A stretch of DNA of 56,247 nucleotides from Gallionella sp. (GTDB lineage Bacteria; Pseudomonadota; Gammaproteobacteria; Burkholderiales; Gallionellaceae). The stretch covers positions 1-56,247 of the forward strand of contig JAUXWM010000044.1 of the NCBI GenBank assembly GCA_030681375.1, in the 5' to 3' direction. The position numbers and the translations under genes were made by a program. This document shows positions 1 to 8,842 of this stretch, one piece after another (the stretch's first letter is position 1; every line of letters starts with the position of its first letter). Under the pieces are notes generated by a model that made no database searches, was not told the origin of the DNA, and was given only the letters and a program-made list of their open reading frames with translations.

Positions 1-140
1 ACAACCGAAAACGGCAGCACTCAACACTGGGCTACAAGTCACCGATTCAGTTTCTGGATAACTGGCTTATTGCTCAGCAGAACGAGAAACTGGTAGCATG
101 AACACCAGCCCTTGGAAGACTAAAAACCGAGGGAAGCTCA
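1..140 (+). mobile_element. IS3-family insertion sequence, 3' end only
   Basis: The first 101 bases encode the C-terminus of an IS3-type transposase, and a short tail follows to about position 140. The tail ends in gggaagctca; a terminal TCA fits the TGA...TCA ends usual for IS3-family inverted repeats. The left part of the element lies outside the window. Position 140 as the exact end is a guess because the partner repeat cannot be seen. Confidence 0.7.
3..101 (+). CDS. IS3-family transposase (OrfB/InsF-like), C-terminal fragment
   Basis: Frame 3 from the window edge gives 32 codons before TGA at 99-101. The readable peptide contains NRKRQHSTLGYKSPIQF, which matches the conserved C-terminal end of the DDE integrase core of IS3-family transposases (YNxxRRHSxLGYxSPxxF). 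The rest of the protein is upstream of the window, so completeness of the element cannot be judged. It is unrelated to the chromosomal genes that follow. Confidence 0.8.
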   Translation, partial: NRKRQHSTLGYKSPIQFLDNWLIAQQNEKLVA

Positions 141-202
141 ATTGCCCATACACACAAATAGTACAGAAACTTTCATTTCATCTTCGTCCATCTTTGAACC
201 GA

Positions 203-224
203 AAAAACCGGCACGCAGCCGGTT
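203..224 (-). terminator. Rho-independent terminator after pfp
   Basis: Read on the minus strand, AACCGGC-tgcgt-GCCGGTT is followed by a T run (ggttttttcgg). It lies about 20 bases beyond the pfp stop codon and is oriented to end pfp transcription. Confidence 0.75.
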
Positions 225-244
225 CTTTCGGGTATTGCAGTTAA

Positions 245-1432
245 TTACAAGCGGCCGATTTTAGGCAGTTCGCCGACTAACGGCGCCACATAATCTATCC
301 ACGCCTGAGTCACGTCATTGCCCGCCGCGTTAATGTATTCGTCCTTCATCTCGGTCGCTTCGCGCGCCACGGAGGACAGCGGCGTGATGAAGCATTCGCT
401 GGCGTAGGGCACACTGGAGAGTCGGCGAATCGACACCGAGCCGGGTTGGCCGGTGCTGGCTGCGTGGTTCACCGCATAGTCGCCCACTTCGCGCGCTTCT
501 TGCGCATCCACCTGGGACACGATGGTGGGGAAGGAACGCTGCAAATAACCAAAAGTGTCGGCACGCACGCGCACTTTCTGCCCAGGGAAGGCTTCTTTTA
601 CCAGCGCGGCCAGGGTATCGCCCAGGGCACCGCTGCCAGACAGCTGAATGTTGCCGTGCGAGTCGCGCTCGCCGCTGGTGGAGATCGGGTTGCCATCCTT
701 GTCAGTGATACCTTCGGACACCGCGATCACGCAACGGCCCAGTCTCGCCACGACATCGCGCACGTCCTGCTGAAAGGTCTCGACATTAAACACACGTTCC
801 GGCAAATAAATCAGATGCGGGCCATCGCCCTCGGCCTGACGCGCCAGCGCAGAGGCTGCGGTCAGGAATCCAGCACTACGCCCCATCACCACGTTCACTT
901 TAATGCCGGACAAGGCATTATTGTCGCGATCATCCCCCATGAAGGCCAGCGCCACAAAGCGCGCGGCAGAAGCAAAACCCGGACAGTGATCGGTGACTTT
1001 CAGGTCGTTATCGATGGTTTTGGGGATGTGCACGGTGCAAAAATCATAATTCGCTTCTTTCGCCATCTCGGCGATGATGTGCGCGGTCTCGGCCGAATCA
1101 TTGCCGCCGATATAAAAGAAATAACGCACGTCGTGCTTTTTGAATACCTCAAATACTTTTTCACATTCCGCACGTCCGGGTTTGAGACGCACCGAACCCA
1201 GTGCGGCGGCCGGCGTGGCTGCGACTAATTCGAGTTGTTCGATGCTTTGCGTCGTCAGATCGATGAAATCTTCTTTCATGATCCCGGCGATGCCGTGATG
1301 TGCGCCCAGGATGCCGGTGATATTGGCCTGCTTGCGCGCCGCAAGCACCGCGCCGACCAGCGACTGATTGATGACAGCGGTTGGACCGCCCGATTGACCG
1401 ATGACCATTTTTCCGATTAGTTGCCTTGTCAT
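245..1432 (-). CDS. pfp: 6-phosphofructokinase, pyrophosphate-dependent type
   Basis: This enzyme of 395 aa phosphorylates fructose 6-phosphate to fructose 1,6-bisphosphate in central carbon metabolism. An N-terminal glycine loop (IGQSGGPTAVINQS, residues 11-24), GGNDS at about 109-113 and PKTIDND at about 137-143 place it in the PFK family. The Asp after GGN, where ATP enzymes have Gly, and the Lys in PKTIDND, where ATP enzymes have Gly, are hallmarks of the PPi-dependent subclass. The Asn in GGNDS, where most family members have Asp, is a known variant as far as I recall. The start is supported by an AAGGAG ribosome site a few bases upstream. The gene is divergent from ppa, whose product hydrolyses the phosphoryl donor of this enzyme. 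PPi-PFK works near equilibrium, so it may run in the glycolytic or gluconeogenic direction. Confidence 0.9.
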   Translation of the reverse strand: MTRQLIGKMVIGQSGGPTAVINQSLVGAVLAARKQANITGILGAHHGIAGIMKEDFIDLTTQSIEQLELVAATPAAALGSVRLKPGRAECEKVFEVFKKHDVRYFFYIGGNDSAETAHIIAEMAKEANYDFCTVHIPKTIDNDLKVTDHCPGFASAARFVALAFMGDDRDNNALSGIKVNVVMGRSAGFLTAASALARQAEGDGPHLIYLPERVFNVETFQQDVRDVVARLGRCVIAVSEGITDKDGNPISTSGERDSHGNIQLSGSGALGDTLAALVKEAFPGQKVRVRADTFGYLQRSFPTIVSQVDAQEAREVGDYAVNHAASTGQPGSVSIRRLSSVPYASECFITPLSSVAREATEMKDEYINAAGNDVTQAWIDYVAPLVGELPKIGRL

Positions 1433-1503
1433 TTCATCATCTCCTTGAGTTAAGTGCTTTCATTTTACCCCAACACGACTCGGCGGCAGTGCACTGCATC
1501 GCT

Positions 1504-1509
1504 TATAAT
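1504..1509 (+). promoter_or_regulatory. Probable -10 element of the ppa promoter
   Basis: A perfect TATAAT lies 41 bases before the ppa start codon in the 117-bp pfp/ppa divergent gap. No good -35 hexamer is visible at the usual spacing. Confidence 0.5.
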
Positions 1510-1549
1510 TAAGCAGTTTTCAAAATTAAATTTTATTAAAGGAAATCAT

Positions 1550-2092
1550 ATGAGCTTGTTGAACGTCCGTCCCGGAAACAAACTACCCCACGAATGCAAT
1601 GTCATCATTGAAATCCCCAAACATGCCGATCCGGTTAAATATGAGGTGGACAAGGCATCCGGCGTGCTGGTGGTGGACCGTTTCATCGGCTCGTTGATGC
1701 GTTACCCCTGCAATTACGGCTTCATTCCCGAAACCATTGCCGACGATGGCGATCCGGTGGACGTGCTGGTCGTCACCCCCTTCCCCATTATCCATGGCGC
1801 GATCATCCCCTGCCGTCCGGTAGGCGTATTGATGATGAGTGACGAAGGTGGCGATGATGCAAAAATTATCGCCGTGCCCACCGACAAACTTACCCCGCTG
1901 TATCACGAAGTTCAGACCTACGAAGATTTGCCGAAAATCACTCTGGAACAGATCAAGCACTTTTTTGAACTGTACAAGGCGCTGGAACCGGGCAAGTGGG
2001 TCAAGATCAGGGGCTGGGAAGGGGTCGAAGCGGCACATGCCGAGATCACCAACGGCCTGGCAGCCTACCAAAAAGAAATCGCAGGCCAATAA
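1550..2092 (+). CDS. ppa: Inorganic pyrophosphatase
   Basis: This soluble enzyme hydrolyses PPi to two phosphates and drives biosynthetic reactions that release PPi. The 180-aa product has the length and sequence of bacterial family I pyrophosphatases. It contains the [15 protein letters not shown] region near the N-terminus, [11 protein letters not shown], and the acidic metal-binding segment [10 protein letters not shown]. The reading frame is open further upstream to 1454, but the ATG at 1550 follows an AAAGGA ribosome site and gives the normal N-terminus (MSLLNV). The stop codon overlaps the folD start by one base (TAATG), so the two genes are probably translated from one message. Confidence 0.95.
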   Translation: MSLLNVRPGNKLPHECNVIIEIPKHADPVKYEVDKASGVLVVDRFIGSLMRYPCNYGFIPETIADDGDPVDVLVVTPFPIIHGAIIPCRPVGVLMMSDEGGDDAKIIAVPTDKLTPLYHEVQTYEDLPKITLEQIKHFFELYKALEPGKWVKIRGWEGVEAAHAEITNGLAAYQKEIAGQ

Positions 2093-2952
2093 TGACGGCG
2101 CAGATCATAGACGGCAAAGCCATCGCGCAAGCGGTACGCGCCGAATGGAAAGTACGCGCGGATGCCTTGATCGCGCGCGGTGTCACCCCGGGCATGGCGG
2201 TAATCATCGTAGGCAATGATCCGGCATCCAAAGTGTATGTCGCCAACAAGGTGAAAGCCTGCGCGCAACTGGGGCTGTATTCGATACACGTCGAACTGCC
2301 TGCCGACACGAGCGAAGCCGCGCTGCTCGCCGAAGTGGAAGCCTTGAACAACGACCCGAAGATACACGGCATCCTGGTGCAACTGCCGCTGCCTGCTCAT
2401 CTGGATTCGCACACCGTCATCGAGGCAATCAATCCTGACAAGGATGTGGACGGCTTTCACCAGAAAAATGTCGGCGCACTGGTCACCGGCGAGACACCCT
2501 TCCCTTCGTGTACGCCTTTCGGCGTGATGGTGATGCTGGAAAAAACCGGCATCACCATTGAGGGCAAACACGCCGTGGTGGTAGGGCGCAGCAACATCGT
2601 CGGCAAGCCGATGGCCTTACTGCTGCTGCACAAGAACGCCACCGTGACAATCTGCACTTCAAAGACCGTGGATCTGGCAAAGCACACCCGCGATGCCGAC
2701 ATACTGGTCGCGGCGGTGGGTCGCCCGAACTTCATCACCGGTGACATGGTCAAGCCGGGTGCGGTAGTGATCGATGTGGGCATCAACCGCAATGCCGAAG
2801 GCAAGCTGGTCGGCGATGTGGACTTCGCCAGTGTCAGCGAAGTCGCAGGCTACCTCACCCCGGTTCCCGGCGGTGTCGGCCCGATGACCATTACCATGCT
2901 GGTGGCCAATACCGTGCGTGCGGCAGAGCGACTGTCCGGTTTGGGGCAATAG
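2092..2952 (+). CDS. folD: Methylenetetrahydrofolate dehydrogenase / methenyltetrahydrofolate cyclohydrolase
   Basis: FolD interconverts 5,10-methylene-, 5,10-methenyl- and 10-formyl-tetrahydrofolate with NADP, supplying one-carbon units for purines and fMet. The 286-aa protein shows the FolD signatures: the substrate-site region [18 protein letters not shown], with the catalytic Lys in the YVxxK pattern, then QLPLPAHL and DKDVDGFH. The Rossmann-fold segment [17 protein letters not shown] and [11 protein letters not shown] near the C-terminus complete it. The start at 2092 overlaps the ppa stop. An alternative upstream start in the same frame would lie inside ppa and is not needed. A strong terminator follows at 2982. 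Confidence 0.95.
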   Translation: MTAQIIDGKAIAQAVRAEWKVRADALIARGVTPGMAVIIVGNDPASKVYVANKVKACAQLGLYSIHVELPADTSEAALLAEVEALNNDPKIHGILVQLPLPAHLDSHTVIEAINPDKDVDGFHQKNVGALVTGETPFPSCTPFGVMVMLEKTGITIEGKHAVVVGRSNIVGKPMALLLLHKNATVTICTSKTVDLAKHTRDADILVAAVGRPNFITGDMVKPGAVVIDVGINRNAEGKLVGDVDFASVSEVAGYLTPVPGGVGPMTITMLVANTVRAAERLSGLGQ

Positions 2953-2981
2953 TCCCGAGCATTCAATCGTACTGTTGATTT

Positions 2982-3013
2982 CAGAAGAGGCCGCTTGCGG
3001 TCTCTTCTGTTTT
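2982..3013 (+). terminator. Rho-independent terminator after folD
   Basis: A 13-bp stem with one G-T pair (2982-2994 with 2997-3009), a TT loop and a short T-rich tail lie about 30 bases after the folD stop. It ends the ppa-folD unit. Confidence 0.8.
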
Positions 3014-3225
3014 CAGCCGCCATGCTTCTTCCCCAGCCATAACGAAAAATAGCTTCCCCGTAGCCATGCGATGAGTGCGGCGTATTTTTCAAGTTCCCGA
3101 TCAACCGTGTCATCGAAACGGGGACACGCAAAGAAATCGGACAAGCGTCACACCCGTTAGACGTCTATAATCGCGCTACGATTATCCGTATCTGTTGCAC
3201 ATTCAATCACTCCAGGAGAAATATC

Positions 3226-3297
3226 ATGGCTAAAGGTCAGCAACGCAAAAACAAAGAAGTCAAAAAACCCAAGAAAGAAGTTCCGCCCGTCAAATAA
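3226..3297 (+). CDS. Very small lysine-rich protein, 23 aa
   Basis: An ATG at 3226 is preceded by a good ribosome site (AGGAG at 3214-3218) and opens a frame of 23 codons ending in TAA. The product begins MAKGQQRKNKEVKKPKK and ends in PPVK; about 40 percent of residues are Lys or Arg. A TATAAT lies at 3166-3171, some 55 bases upstream, so the gene seems to have its own promoter. I know of similar tiny basic proteins starting M-A/S-K-G-Q-Q-R-K-N-K in other proteobacteria, but their role is unknown. Nucleic-acid or ribosome binding would fit the charge, but that is a guess. Confidence 0.6.
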   Translation: MAKGQQRKNKEVKKPKKEVPPVK

Positions 3298-3365
3298 GCT
3301 GAACAGGGTGACTGCTCGTCACTAGCCATACAGTCATCAGATGGAAGCATAAAGAATGTAAACCG

Positions 3366-5783
3366 ATGAGCTCCTATTCCATAAAAGCACGCATCATCCT
3401 GCCACTCATCATGGCAGGCGTGGTGTTATTCGGCACCGCCAGTTACCTCGTCGGCAATCTGGAAGTGCGACAGAAACAGCATGCAGTCGTACAGCAAGCT
3501 GAAGCGCTGAAGCTGCATCTCAGTTCTATATTGGACAGCAAAGCTGAAGTCATGGAAGCCAGTCTGCGCTTTATCGCCCAGGACAAACACCTACTCGCCG
3601 CACTGCAGGCTGGCGACAGAAAAACCCTGCTGGCACTGAGCGCTCCGATTTATGAGCGTCTGCATCAGCAGCACAACGTCACACACTTCTACTTCCACGA
3701 TGCGCGACGCATCAATCTGCTGCGCACCCACCAGCCGGAACGATTTGGTGACCTCATCAATCGCCACACCGCACTGGGTGCCGAGAAGAGCGCCGCCGTC
3801 TTTTCCGGCATCGAATTGGGGCCACTGGGCACTTTTACCCTGCGTTCCGTGCTGCCCGTGCTCAACAACGGGGAACTGATCGGCTATATCGAACTGGGGC
3901 AGGAGATCGACAACCTCATTCAGGATATGCATGCCATGTTTAATGCCGAGCTCTTCCTGCTCGTGGACAAGCAGCATCTGGTACAGAGTAACTGGGAAGC
4001 CGGCATGAAGATGCTGGGCCGGACACACGACTGGAACGCACTCTCTTCCACGGTGCTGGTGTCGCAGAGCCTGCCGGATGCGCCCGTTTACCTGTTAAAC
4101 CAGATCAGTGTCACTCAGGCGAATCCCGACATTCAGATACGCCAGGACATCGATTTTCAAAACCACAGTTACTGGGCAGCCACCATTCCCGTCAACGATG
4201 CCGATGGTCACCAGTCCGCCACACTGGTCATGCTGCACGACATGACGCATCTGAACGGGCAAAGCAGATCAGACTTTATCCTGTACGCGACAATCTTTGC
4301 GCTCATAGGACTGGGAATACTCGCATTCTTTTCGCGGATTCTGCGACGCATCGAACGTGAGCTCATCCGCTCGGAAATTTCGCTGCAACAGATGGTAACC
4401 AAATTCAGAACTCTTTTCGAATCATCATCCGATGCCATCATGCTGCTGACAGACAAAGGCTTCTTTGACTGCAATCAGGCCACGCTGACGATGTTCAATT
4501 GTCCCACGCGAGAAGATTTCATCGGCAAGCATCCTTCCGAGCTGTCCCCTGCGCGCCAGCCAGACGGCCAAGATTCAATGACGCTTGCCAACCGGCACAT
4601 CGCCCAGACATTCCAGAGCGGAAGTCACCAATTTGAATGGATACATCGCCGTCTGGACGGCCACGAATTTCCTGCTGAAGTTTTGCTCACCGCAATGGAA
4701 CTGGAGGGTGGCACAGCACTGGAGGCCACGGTACGCGACATCAGCGAGCGCAAGAAAGCGCAACGAGAAATCGAACAGGCGCTGCATGTACAGCGCGTGC
4801 TGGATTCGATACTGAACATCGCGCTACCCCCGCTGACCCTGAATGAGGTGCTGCTCAAGGCGCTCAAAGCGGTGCTCTCCATTCCTGCTTTTTCTTTACA
4901 GGACAAGGGCTCTATTTTCCTAGCCCTTAAAGGTGAACAAAAACTGGAAATGATGGCGCAGCGCAATCTGCCGGATGCGCTGTTGCACGCCTGCGCATTC
5001 TTGCCTTTCGGCCGCTGCCTGTGCGGCAAGGCCGCAGCGACACGCGAAATCGTCTTCTTCAATCATGTTAATGAGCAGCATGAAATCAGCTACGAGGGCA
5101 TAACGCCGCACGGGCATTACTGCATCCCCATCATCTCGGAAGGCCAGTTGCTGGGCGTCCTCAATATCTATGTCGACGCGGACCATGTCGCTGATGAAAA
5201 TGAGAAACAAGCACTGAAAACCGTAGCCGACACCCTCGCCGTAGTCATAGAGCGCAAGATAAGCGAGGAAAAGCTACAGAAAATGGCACATAACGACCCG
5301 CTGACCGGCTTACCCAACCGTTCACTGTTCCACGACAGGCTGGAACAGGGACTGGCCATGACGCAGCGCCACCAGCAGCAACTGGCGGTGATGTTCATGG
5401 ATCTCGATCACTTCAAGGAAATCAACGACATTTACGGCCACGACATAGGCGATCTGCTGCTCAGGGAAACAGCAAACCGCCTGCTCGGCTGCGTGCGAAA
5501 ATCCGACACGGTGGCCCGCATGGGCGGCGACGAATTCACCATCATACTCACCGAATCCAACAGCCCTGAGAACGCTGAACATGTTGCAAAAAACATACTC
5601 AACGCGCTGTTGCAGCCGTTTGAACTGAACGGAACGCGCTGCAACGTCGGCTGCAGCATCGGCATCGCGCTCTATCCGAAACACGGCAGAGACAGCGAGA
5701 CCCTGCTCAAGAATGCGGACACGGCGATGTATCAGGCCAAGATCACGCGCAACACCTACCGTTTCTACGACGAAAGTCTCTGA
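3366..5783 (+). CDS. Membrane sensor diguanylate cyclase (periplasmic sensor-PAS-GAF-GGDEF)
   Basis: The 805-aa protein should make c-di-GMP from two GTP. A first membrane helix (about 8-30), a periplasmic sensor of about 270 residues and a second helix (304-324) anchor it. PAS (about 345-465) and GAF (about 475-630) domains follow. The GGDEF domain begins at HNDPLTGLPNR (about 643) and has the exact active motif GGDEF at 720-724. RKSD sits five residues before it, which is the product-inhibition I-site. The FMDLDHFKEIND stretch supplies the metal-binding Asp. No EAL domain is present, so net synthesis is expected. The periplasmic part resembles double-Cache-type sensors, but the ligand is unknown. 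The gene stands alone and ends in a terminator. Confidence 0.88.
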   Translation: MSSYSIKARIILPLIMAGVVLFGTASYLVGNLEVRQKQHAVVQQAEALKLHLSSILDSKAEVMEASLRFIAQDKHLLAALQAGDRKTLLALSAPIYERLHQQHNVTHFYFHDARRINLLRTHQPERFGDLINRHTALGAEKSAAVFSGIELGPLGTFTLRSVLPVLNNGELIGYIELGQEIDNLIQDMHAMFNAELFLLVDKQHLVQSNWEAGMKMLGRTHDWNALSSTVLVSQSLPDAPVYLLNQISVTQANPDIQIRQDIDFQNHSYWAATIPVNDADGHQSATLVMLHDMTHLNGQSRSDFILYATIFALIGLGILAFFSRILRRIERELIRSEISLQQMVTKFRTLFESSSDAIMLLTDKGFFDCNQATLTMFNCPTREDFIGKHPSELSPARQPDGQDSMTLANRHIAQTFQSGSHQFEWIHRRLDGHEFPAEVLLTAMELEGGTALEATVRDISERKKAQREIEQALHVQRVLDSILNIALPPLTLNEVLLKALKAVLSIPAFSLQDKGSIFLALKGEQKLEMMAQRNLPDALLHACAFLPFGRCLCGKAAATREIVFFNHVNEQHEISYEGITPHGHYCIPIISEGQLLGVLNIYVDADHVADENEKQALKTVADTLAVVIERKISEEKLQKMAHNDPLTGLPNRSLFHDRLEQGLAMTQRHQQQLAVMFMDLDHFKEINDIYGHDIGDLLLRETANRLLGCVRKSDTVARMGGDEFTIILTESNSPENAEHVAKNILNALLQPFELNGTRCNVGCSIGIALYPKHGRDSETLLKNADTAMYQAKITRNTYRFYDESL

Positions 5784-5789
5784 CTTCAC

Positions 5790-5825
5790 ACGATAAAAAA
5801 CCCGGTATGCCGGGTTTTTTATCGT
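5790..5825. terminator. Bidirectional terminator between the GGDEF gene and the clpB side
   Basis: A 16-bp perfect inverted repeat (5790-5805 with 5810-5825) has a TATG loop, a GC-rich top and A/T runs at the base on both sides. It can stop transcription from either strand. Confidence 0.85.
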
Positions 5826-5850
5826 TCAAACAATCAATGGCTGCTGCTCA

Positions 5851-5874
5851 CGCCTTATCGAACTTCATCACACC
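5851..5874 (-). repeat. Duplicated 3' tail of clpB
   Basis: These 24 bases match 21 of 24 bases of 6038-6061, the last codons of clpB. Read on the minus strand they would encode GVMKFDKA followed by TGA, against GVMRFDKA followed by TAG in the gene. The 160 bases between the copies contain no gene that I can see. Confidence 0.65.
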
Positions 5875-6034
5875 ACCCATCACGCAACCACTTGATGCGC
5901 AGCATCTTAGTGGTGCGGGGACGCCCCTTCGCTCAAAATAACGAGCGCATAGCGCGACTATATTTTTAGGCGAAGACCCTTGCGGTCTTGCGGGCGCGCA
6001 ATCCAACACCGTTTGAGTTGGCAATCACACACGG

Positions 6035-8620
6035 CTACGCCTTGTCGAATCTCATCACACCGAACTGGCAATCTACCCGGATCGTGTCCTTAGCCATAAA
6101 CTTCCCTTCCAGTATCGCCTTGGCGAGCGGGTTTTCCAGTTGCGACTGGATCGCGCGCTTCAGCGGTCTGGCACCATAGATCGGATCAAAACCGGCGGTC
6201 GCGATCTCGTCCAATGCAGCCTCGCTGATGGTCAGTTTCATTTCCATCGCGGCCAGGCGTTTCTCCAGATACTGCAACTGGATACGCGCGATAGACTTGA
6301 TGTTCTTCTCATCCAGCGCATGAAATACCACCACCTCGTCGATGCGGTTGATGAACTCGGGGCGGAAATAGGTTTTTACCTCACCCATCACCGCCAGCTT
6401 GATCACCTGATAATCGTCGCCCGACATCTGCTGGATCATCTGACTGCCGAGGTTGGAGGTCATCACAATCACGGTGTTCTTGAAGTCCACCGTACGCCCC
6501 TGCCCGTCGGTCATGCGTCCGTCGTCCAGCGCCTGCAGCAGCACGTTGAACACGTCGGGGTGCGCCTTCTCCACCTCGTCCAGCAGGATGACGCTGTACG
6601 GCTTGCGGCGCACCGCTTCGGTCAGACCGCCGCCTTCTTCATAGCCCACATAACCGGGCGGCGCGCCGATCAGACGCGCGACCGAATGCTTCTCCATGTA
6701 TTCGCTCATGTCGATACGGATAAGATGATCTTCCGAATCAAACATGAAACCGGCCAGCGCCTTGCACAACTCGGTCTTGCCCACGCCGGTGGGTCCCAGG
6801 AACAGGAATGAACCATAGGGGCGATTCGGATCGGACAAGCCGGAACGCGAACGGCGGATCGCATCCGATACCAGTCGCACCGCTTCGTCCTGCCCCACCA
6901 CGCGCTCGTGCAGTTTGTCTTCCATCTTCAGCAACTTGTCGCGCTCGCCCGTCATCATCTTGCTCACGGGAATGCCGGTGGCGCGGCTCACCACTTCGGC
7001 AATTTCTTCCGCGCCCACCTGTGTGCGCAGCAGCTTATTTTTGGTCGCGCCGCCTTCGGCCTCGCGCTGCGCGGCTTCCTTCAGCTTGGCTTCCAGTTGC
7101 GGCAGCTTGCCGTATTGCAGCTCGGCCACTTGCTCCAGACGACCTTCGCGTTGCAGCCTGACGATCTCGGCGCGCACATGCTCCATCTCTTCCTTGAGAT
7201 TGGCCGTGCCTTCTGCCGCGCCCTTCTCCGACTTCCATATTTCTTCCAGATCGGCATACTCACGCGCCAATTTTGAGATTTCTGCCTCTATCAGTGCATG
7301 CCGTTTTTTGGAGGCTTCGTCTTTCTCCTTCTTCACCGCTTCGCGCTCGATCTTGAGCTGAATCAGGCGGCGCTCCAGCTTATCCATCACTTCCGGCTTG
7401 GAATCAATTTCCATACGGACGCGCGCAGCCGCCTCGTCTATCAGGTCTATGGCCTTATCCGGCAGGAAGCGATCGGTGATGTAACGGTTGGATAATTCCG
7501 CCGCCGCGATGATGGCAGGGTCGGTGATGTCCACGCCGTGATGTAGCTCATAACGCTCCTGCAAACCGCGCAAAATGGCAATGGTGGATTCCACCGATGG
7601 CTCGTCCACCAGCACCTTCTGAAAACGGCGCTCCAGCGCGGCGTCCTTCTCAATGTACTTGCGATATTCATCCAGCGTGGTCGCACCCACGCAATGCAAT
7701 TCGCCGCGCGCCAGCGCCGGCTTCAGCATATTGCCCGCATCCATCGCGCCTTCGGCCTTGCCAGCGCCGACCATGGTGTGCAGCTCATCGATGAAGACGA
7801 TGGTCTGCCCCTCATCCTGTGCCAGTTCTTTGAGCACATTTTTCAGACGCTCCTCAAATTCGCCGCGATACTTGGCCCCCGCCAGCAGCGCGGCCATATC
7901 CAGACTCAACACCTTCTTGTTCTTCAGTGATTCCGGCACTTCACCGTTGACAATGCGCTGCGCCAGTCCTTCGACGATTGCGGTCTTGCCTACGCCCGGT
8001 TCACCGATCAGCACCGGATTATTCTTGGTGCGACGCTGCAATACCTGTATCGCGCGGCGAATCTCGTCGTCACGTCCGATCACCGGGTCGAGCTTACCCA
8101 GCCTTGCACGCTCGGTCAGATCAATAGTGAATTTCTTCAACGACTCGCGCTGACCTTCCGCTTCCTGCGAGCCGACCGATTCGCCGCCGCGCACGGCGTT
8201 GATGGCGGTCTCCAGCGCGGCGCGGGTGATGCCGTGCTGCTTGTACAGCCGACCGCATTCACCCTTGTCATTGGTGACAGCCAGCAAAAACATCTCCGAA
8301 GCGATGAACTGGTCGCCGCGCTTCTGCGCCTCCTTATCGGTCAAATTGAACAGATTGGACAGATCGCGCCCAACCTGCACCTCGCCGCCGTGCCCTTCCA
8401 CCTTGGGCAGACGGGTCACAGCGTCATTCAGCGCGGTCTTGAGCGCATTGACGTTGCCGCCCGCACGCGCCAGCAGTGAACCTGCCCCGCTATCGGCATC
8501 GTTGAGCATGGCAAGCAGCAGGTGCTGCGGCTCGATGAACTGGTTGTCGGTGCCGACGGCCAAGCTCTGGGCATCAGACAGGGCTTGTTGCAATTTGGTG
8601 GTGAATTTATCGAAACGCAT
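6035..8620 (-). CDS. clpB: ClpB protein disaggregase (AAA+ chaperone)
   Basis: ClpB is a hexameric ATPase that works with DnaK to pull proteins out of aggregates after heat stress. The 861-aa length is normal. An N-terminal Clp-N domain begins [18 protein letters not shown]. The first AAA module has Walker [14 protein letters not shown] and Walker [17 protein letters not shown] coiled-coil middle domain spans roughly residues 400-540. The second AAA module has [14 protein letters not shown] and [15 protein letters not shown]. No ClpP-binding tripeptide loop is needed for this family. A heat-shock-type promoter lies just upstream. The C-terminal codons are duplicated about 190 bases downstream (5851-5874), which suggests past rearrangement at the gene's end. 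Confidence 0.97.
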   Translation of the reverse strand: MRFDKFTTKLQQALSDAQSLAVGTDNQFIEPQHLLLAMLNDADSGAGSLLARAGGNVNALKTALNDAVTRLPKVEGHGGEVQVGRDLSNLFNLTDKEAQKRGDQFIASEMFLLAVTNDKGECGRLYKQHGITRAALETAINAVRGGESVGSQEAEGQRESLKKFTIDLTERARLGKLDPVIGRDDEIRRAIQVLQRRTKNNPVLIGEPGVGKTAIVEGLAQRIVNGEVPESLKNKKVLSLDMAALLAGAKYRGEFEERLKNVLKELAQDEGQTIVFIDELHTMVGAGKAEGAMDAGNMLKPALARGELHCVGATTLDEYRKYIEKDAALERRFQKVLVDEPSVESTIAILRGLQERYELHHGVDITDPAIIAAAELSNRYITDRFLPDKAIDLIDEAAARVRMEIDSKPEVMDKLERRLIQLKIEREAVKKEKDEASKKRHALIEAEISKLAREYADLEEIWKSEKGAAEGTANLKEEMEHVRAEIVRLQREGRLEQVAELQYGKLPQLEAKLKEAAQREAEGGATKNKLLRTQVGAEEIAEVVSRATGIPVSKMMTGERDKLLKMEDKLHERVVGQDEAVRLVSDAIRRSRSGLSDPNRPYGSFLFLGPTGVGKTELCKALAGFMFDSEDHLIRIDMSEYMEKHSVARLIGAPPGYVGYEEGGGLTEAVRRKPYSVILLDEVEKAHPDVFNVLLQALDDGRMTDGQGRTVDFKNTVIVMTSNLGSQMIQQMSGDDYQVIKLAVMGEVKTYFRPEFINRIDEVVVFHALDEKNIKSIARIQLQYLEKRLAAMEMKLTISEAALDEIATAGFDPIYGARPLKRAIQSQLENPLAKAILEGKFMAKDTIRVDCQFGVMRFDKA

Positions 8621-8654
8621 GATCGCACTCCTCGTTAATTTTCGAATAGAACCC

Positions 8655-8682
8655 AGATGGGGAGAAATTGAAGAATTTCAAG
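8655..8682 (-). promoter_or_regulatory. Sigma-32 heat-shock promoter of clpB
   Basis: On the minus strand CTTGAAA (8676-8682), a 13-base spacer and CCCCATCT (8655-8662) match the sigma-32 consensus CTTGAAA...CCCCATNT. The site ends 35 bases before the clpB ATG, with a GAGG-type ribosome site between. Confidence 0.85.
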
Positions 8683-8720
8683 TCAGCCGCGGGTATTGCT
8701 GCCATTGCAGACCATACCCG

Positions 8721-8777
8721 CCCTCACCCCAACCCTCTCCCGTTTACGTGAGAGGGGGCCAACGTGGCGCTACGCGA
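8721..8777. repeat. Dispersed palindromic repeat, CTCTCCCG family, copy 1
   Basis: The element starts with CCCTCACCCCAACCCTCTCC and has a short stem (CTCTCCCG.../...GAGAGGG). It ends with a GCGCTACGCGAT tail. Related copies sit at 13661-13720, 41989-42050 and 42410-42466. This one is in the clpB/nadC divergent gap. Confidence 0.7.
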
Positions 8778-8842
8778 TTTAGTAAGTACCCCTCGCTTCC
8801 CTTATACTACGCCTCCTTATCAGCAAAATATTCTAAATAACC

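Noticed and set aside
446..1228. 260-codon plus-strand frame opposite pfp
   Set aside because: It is antisense shadow of a clear phosphofructokinase gene.
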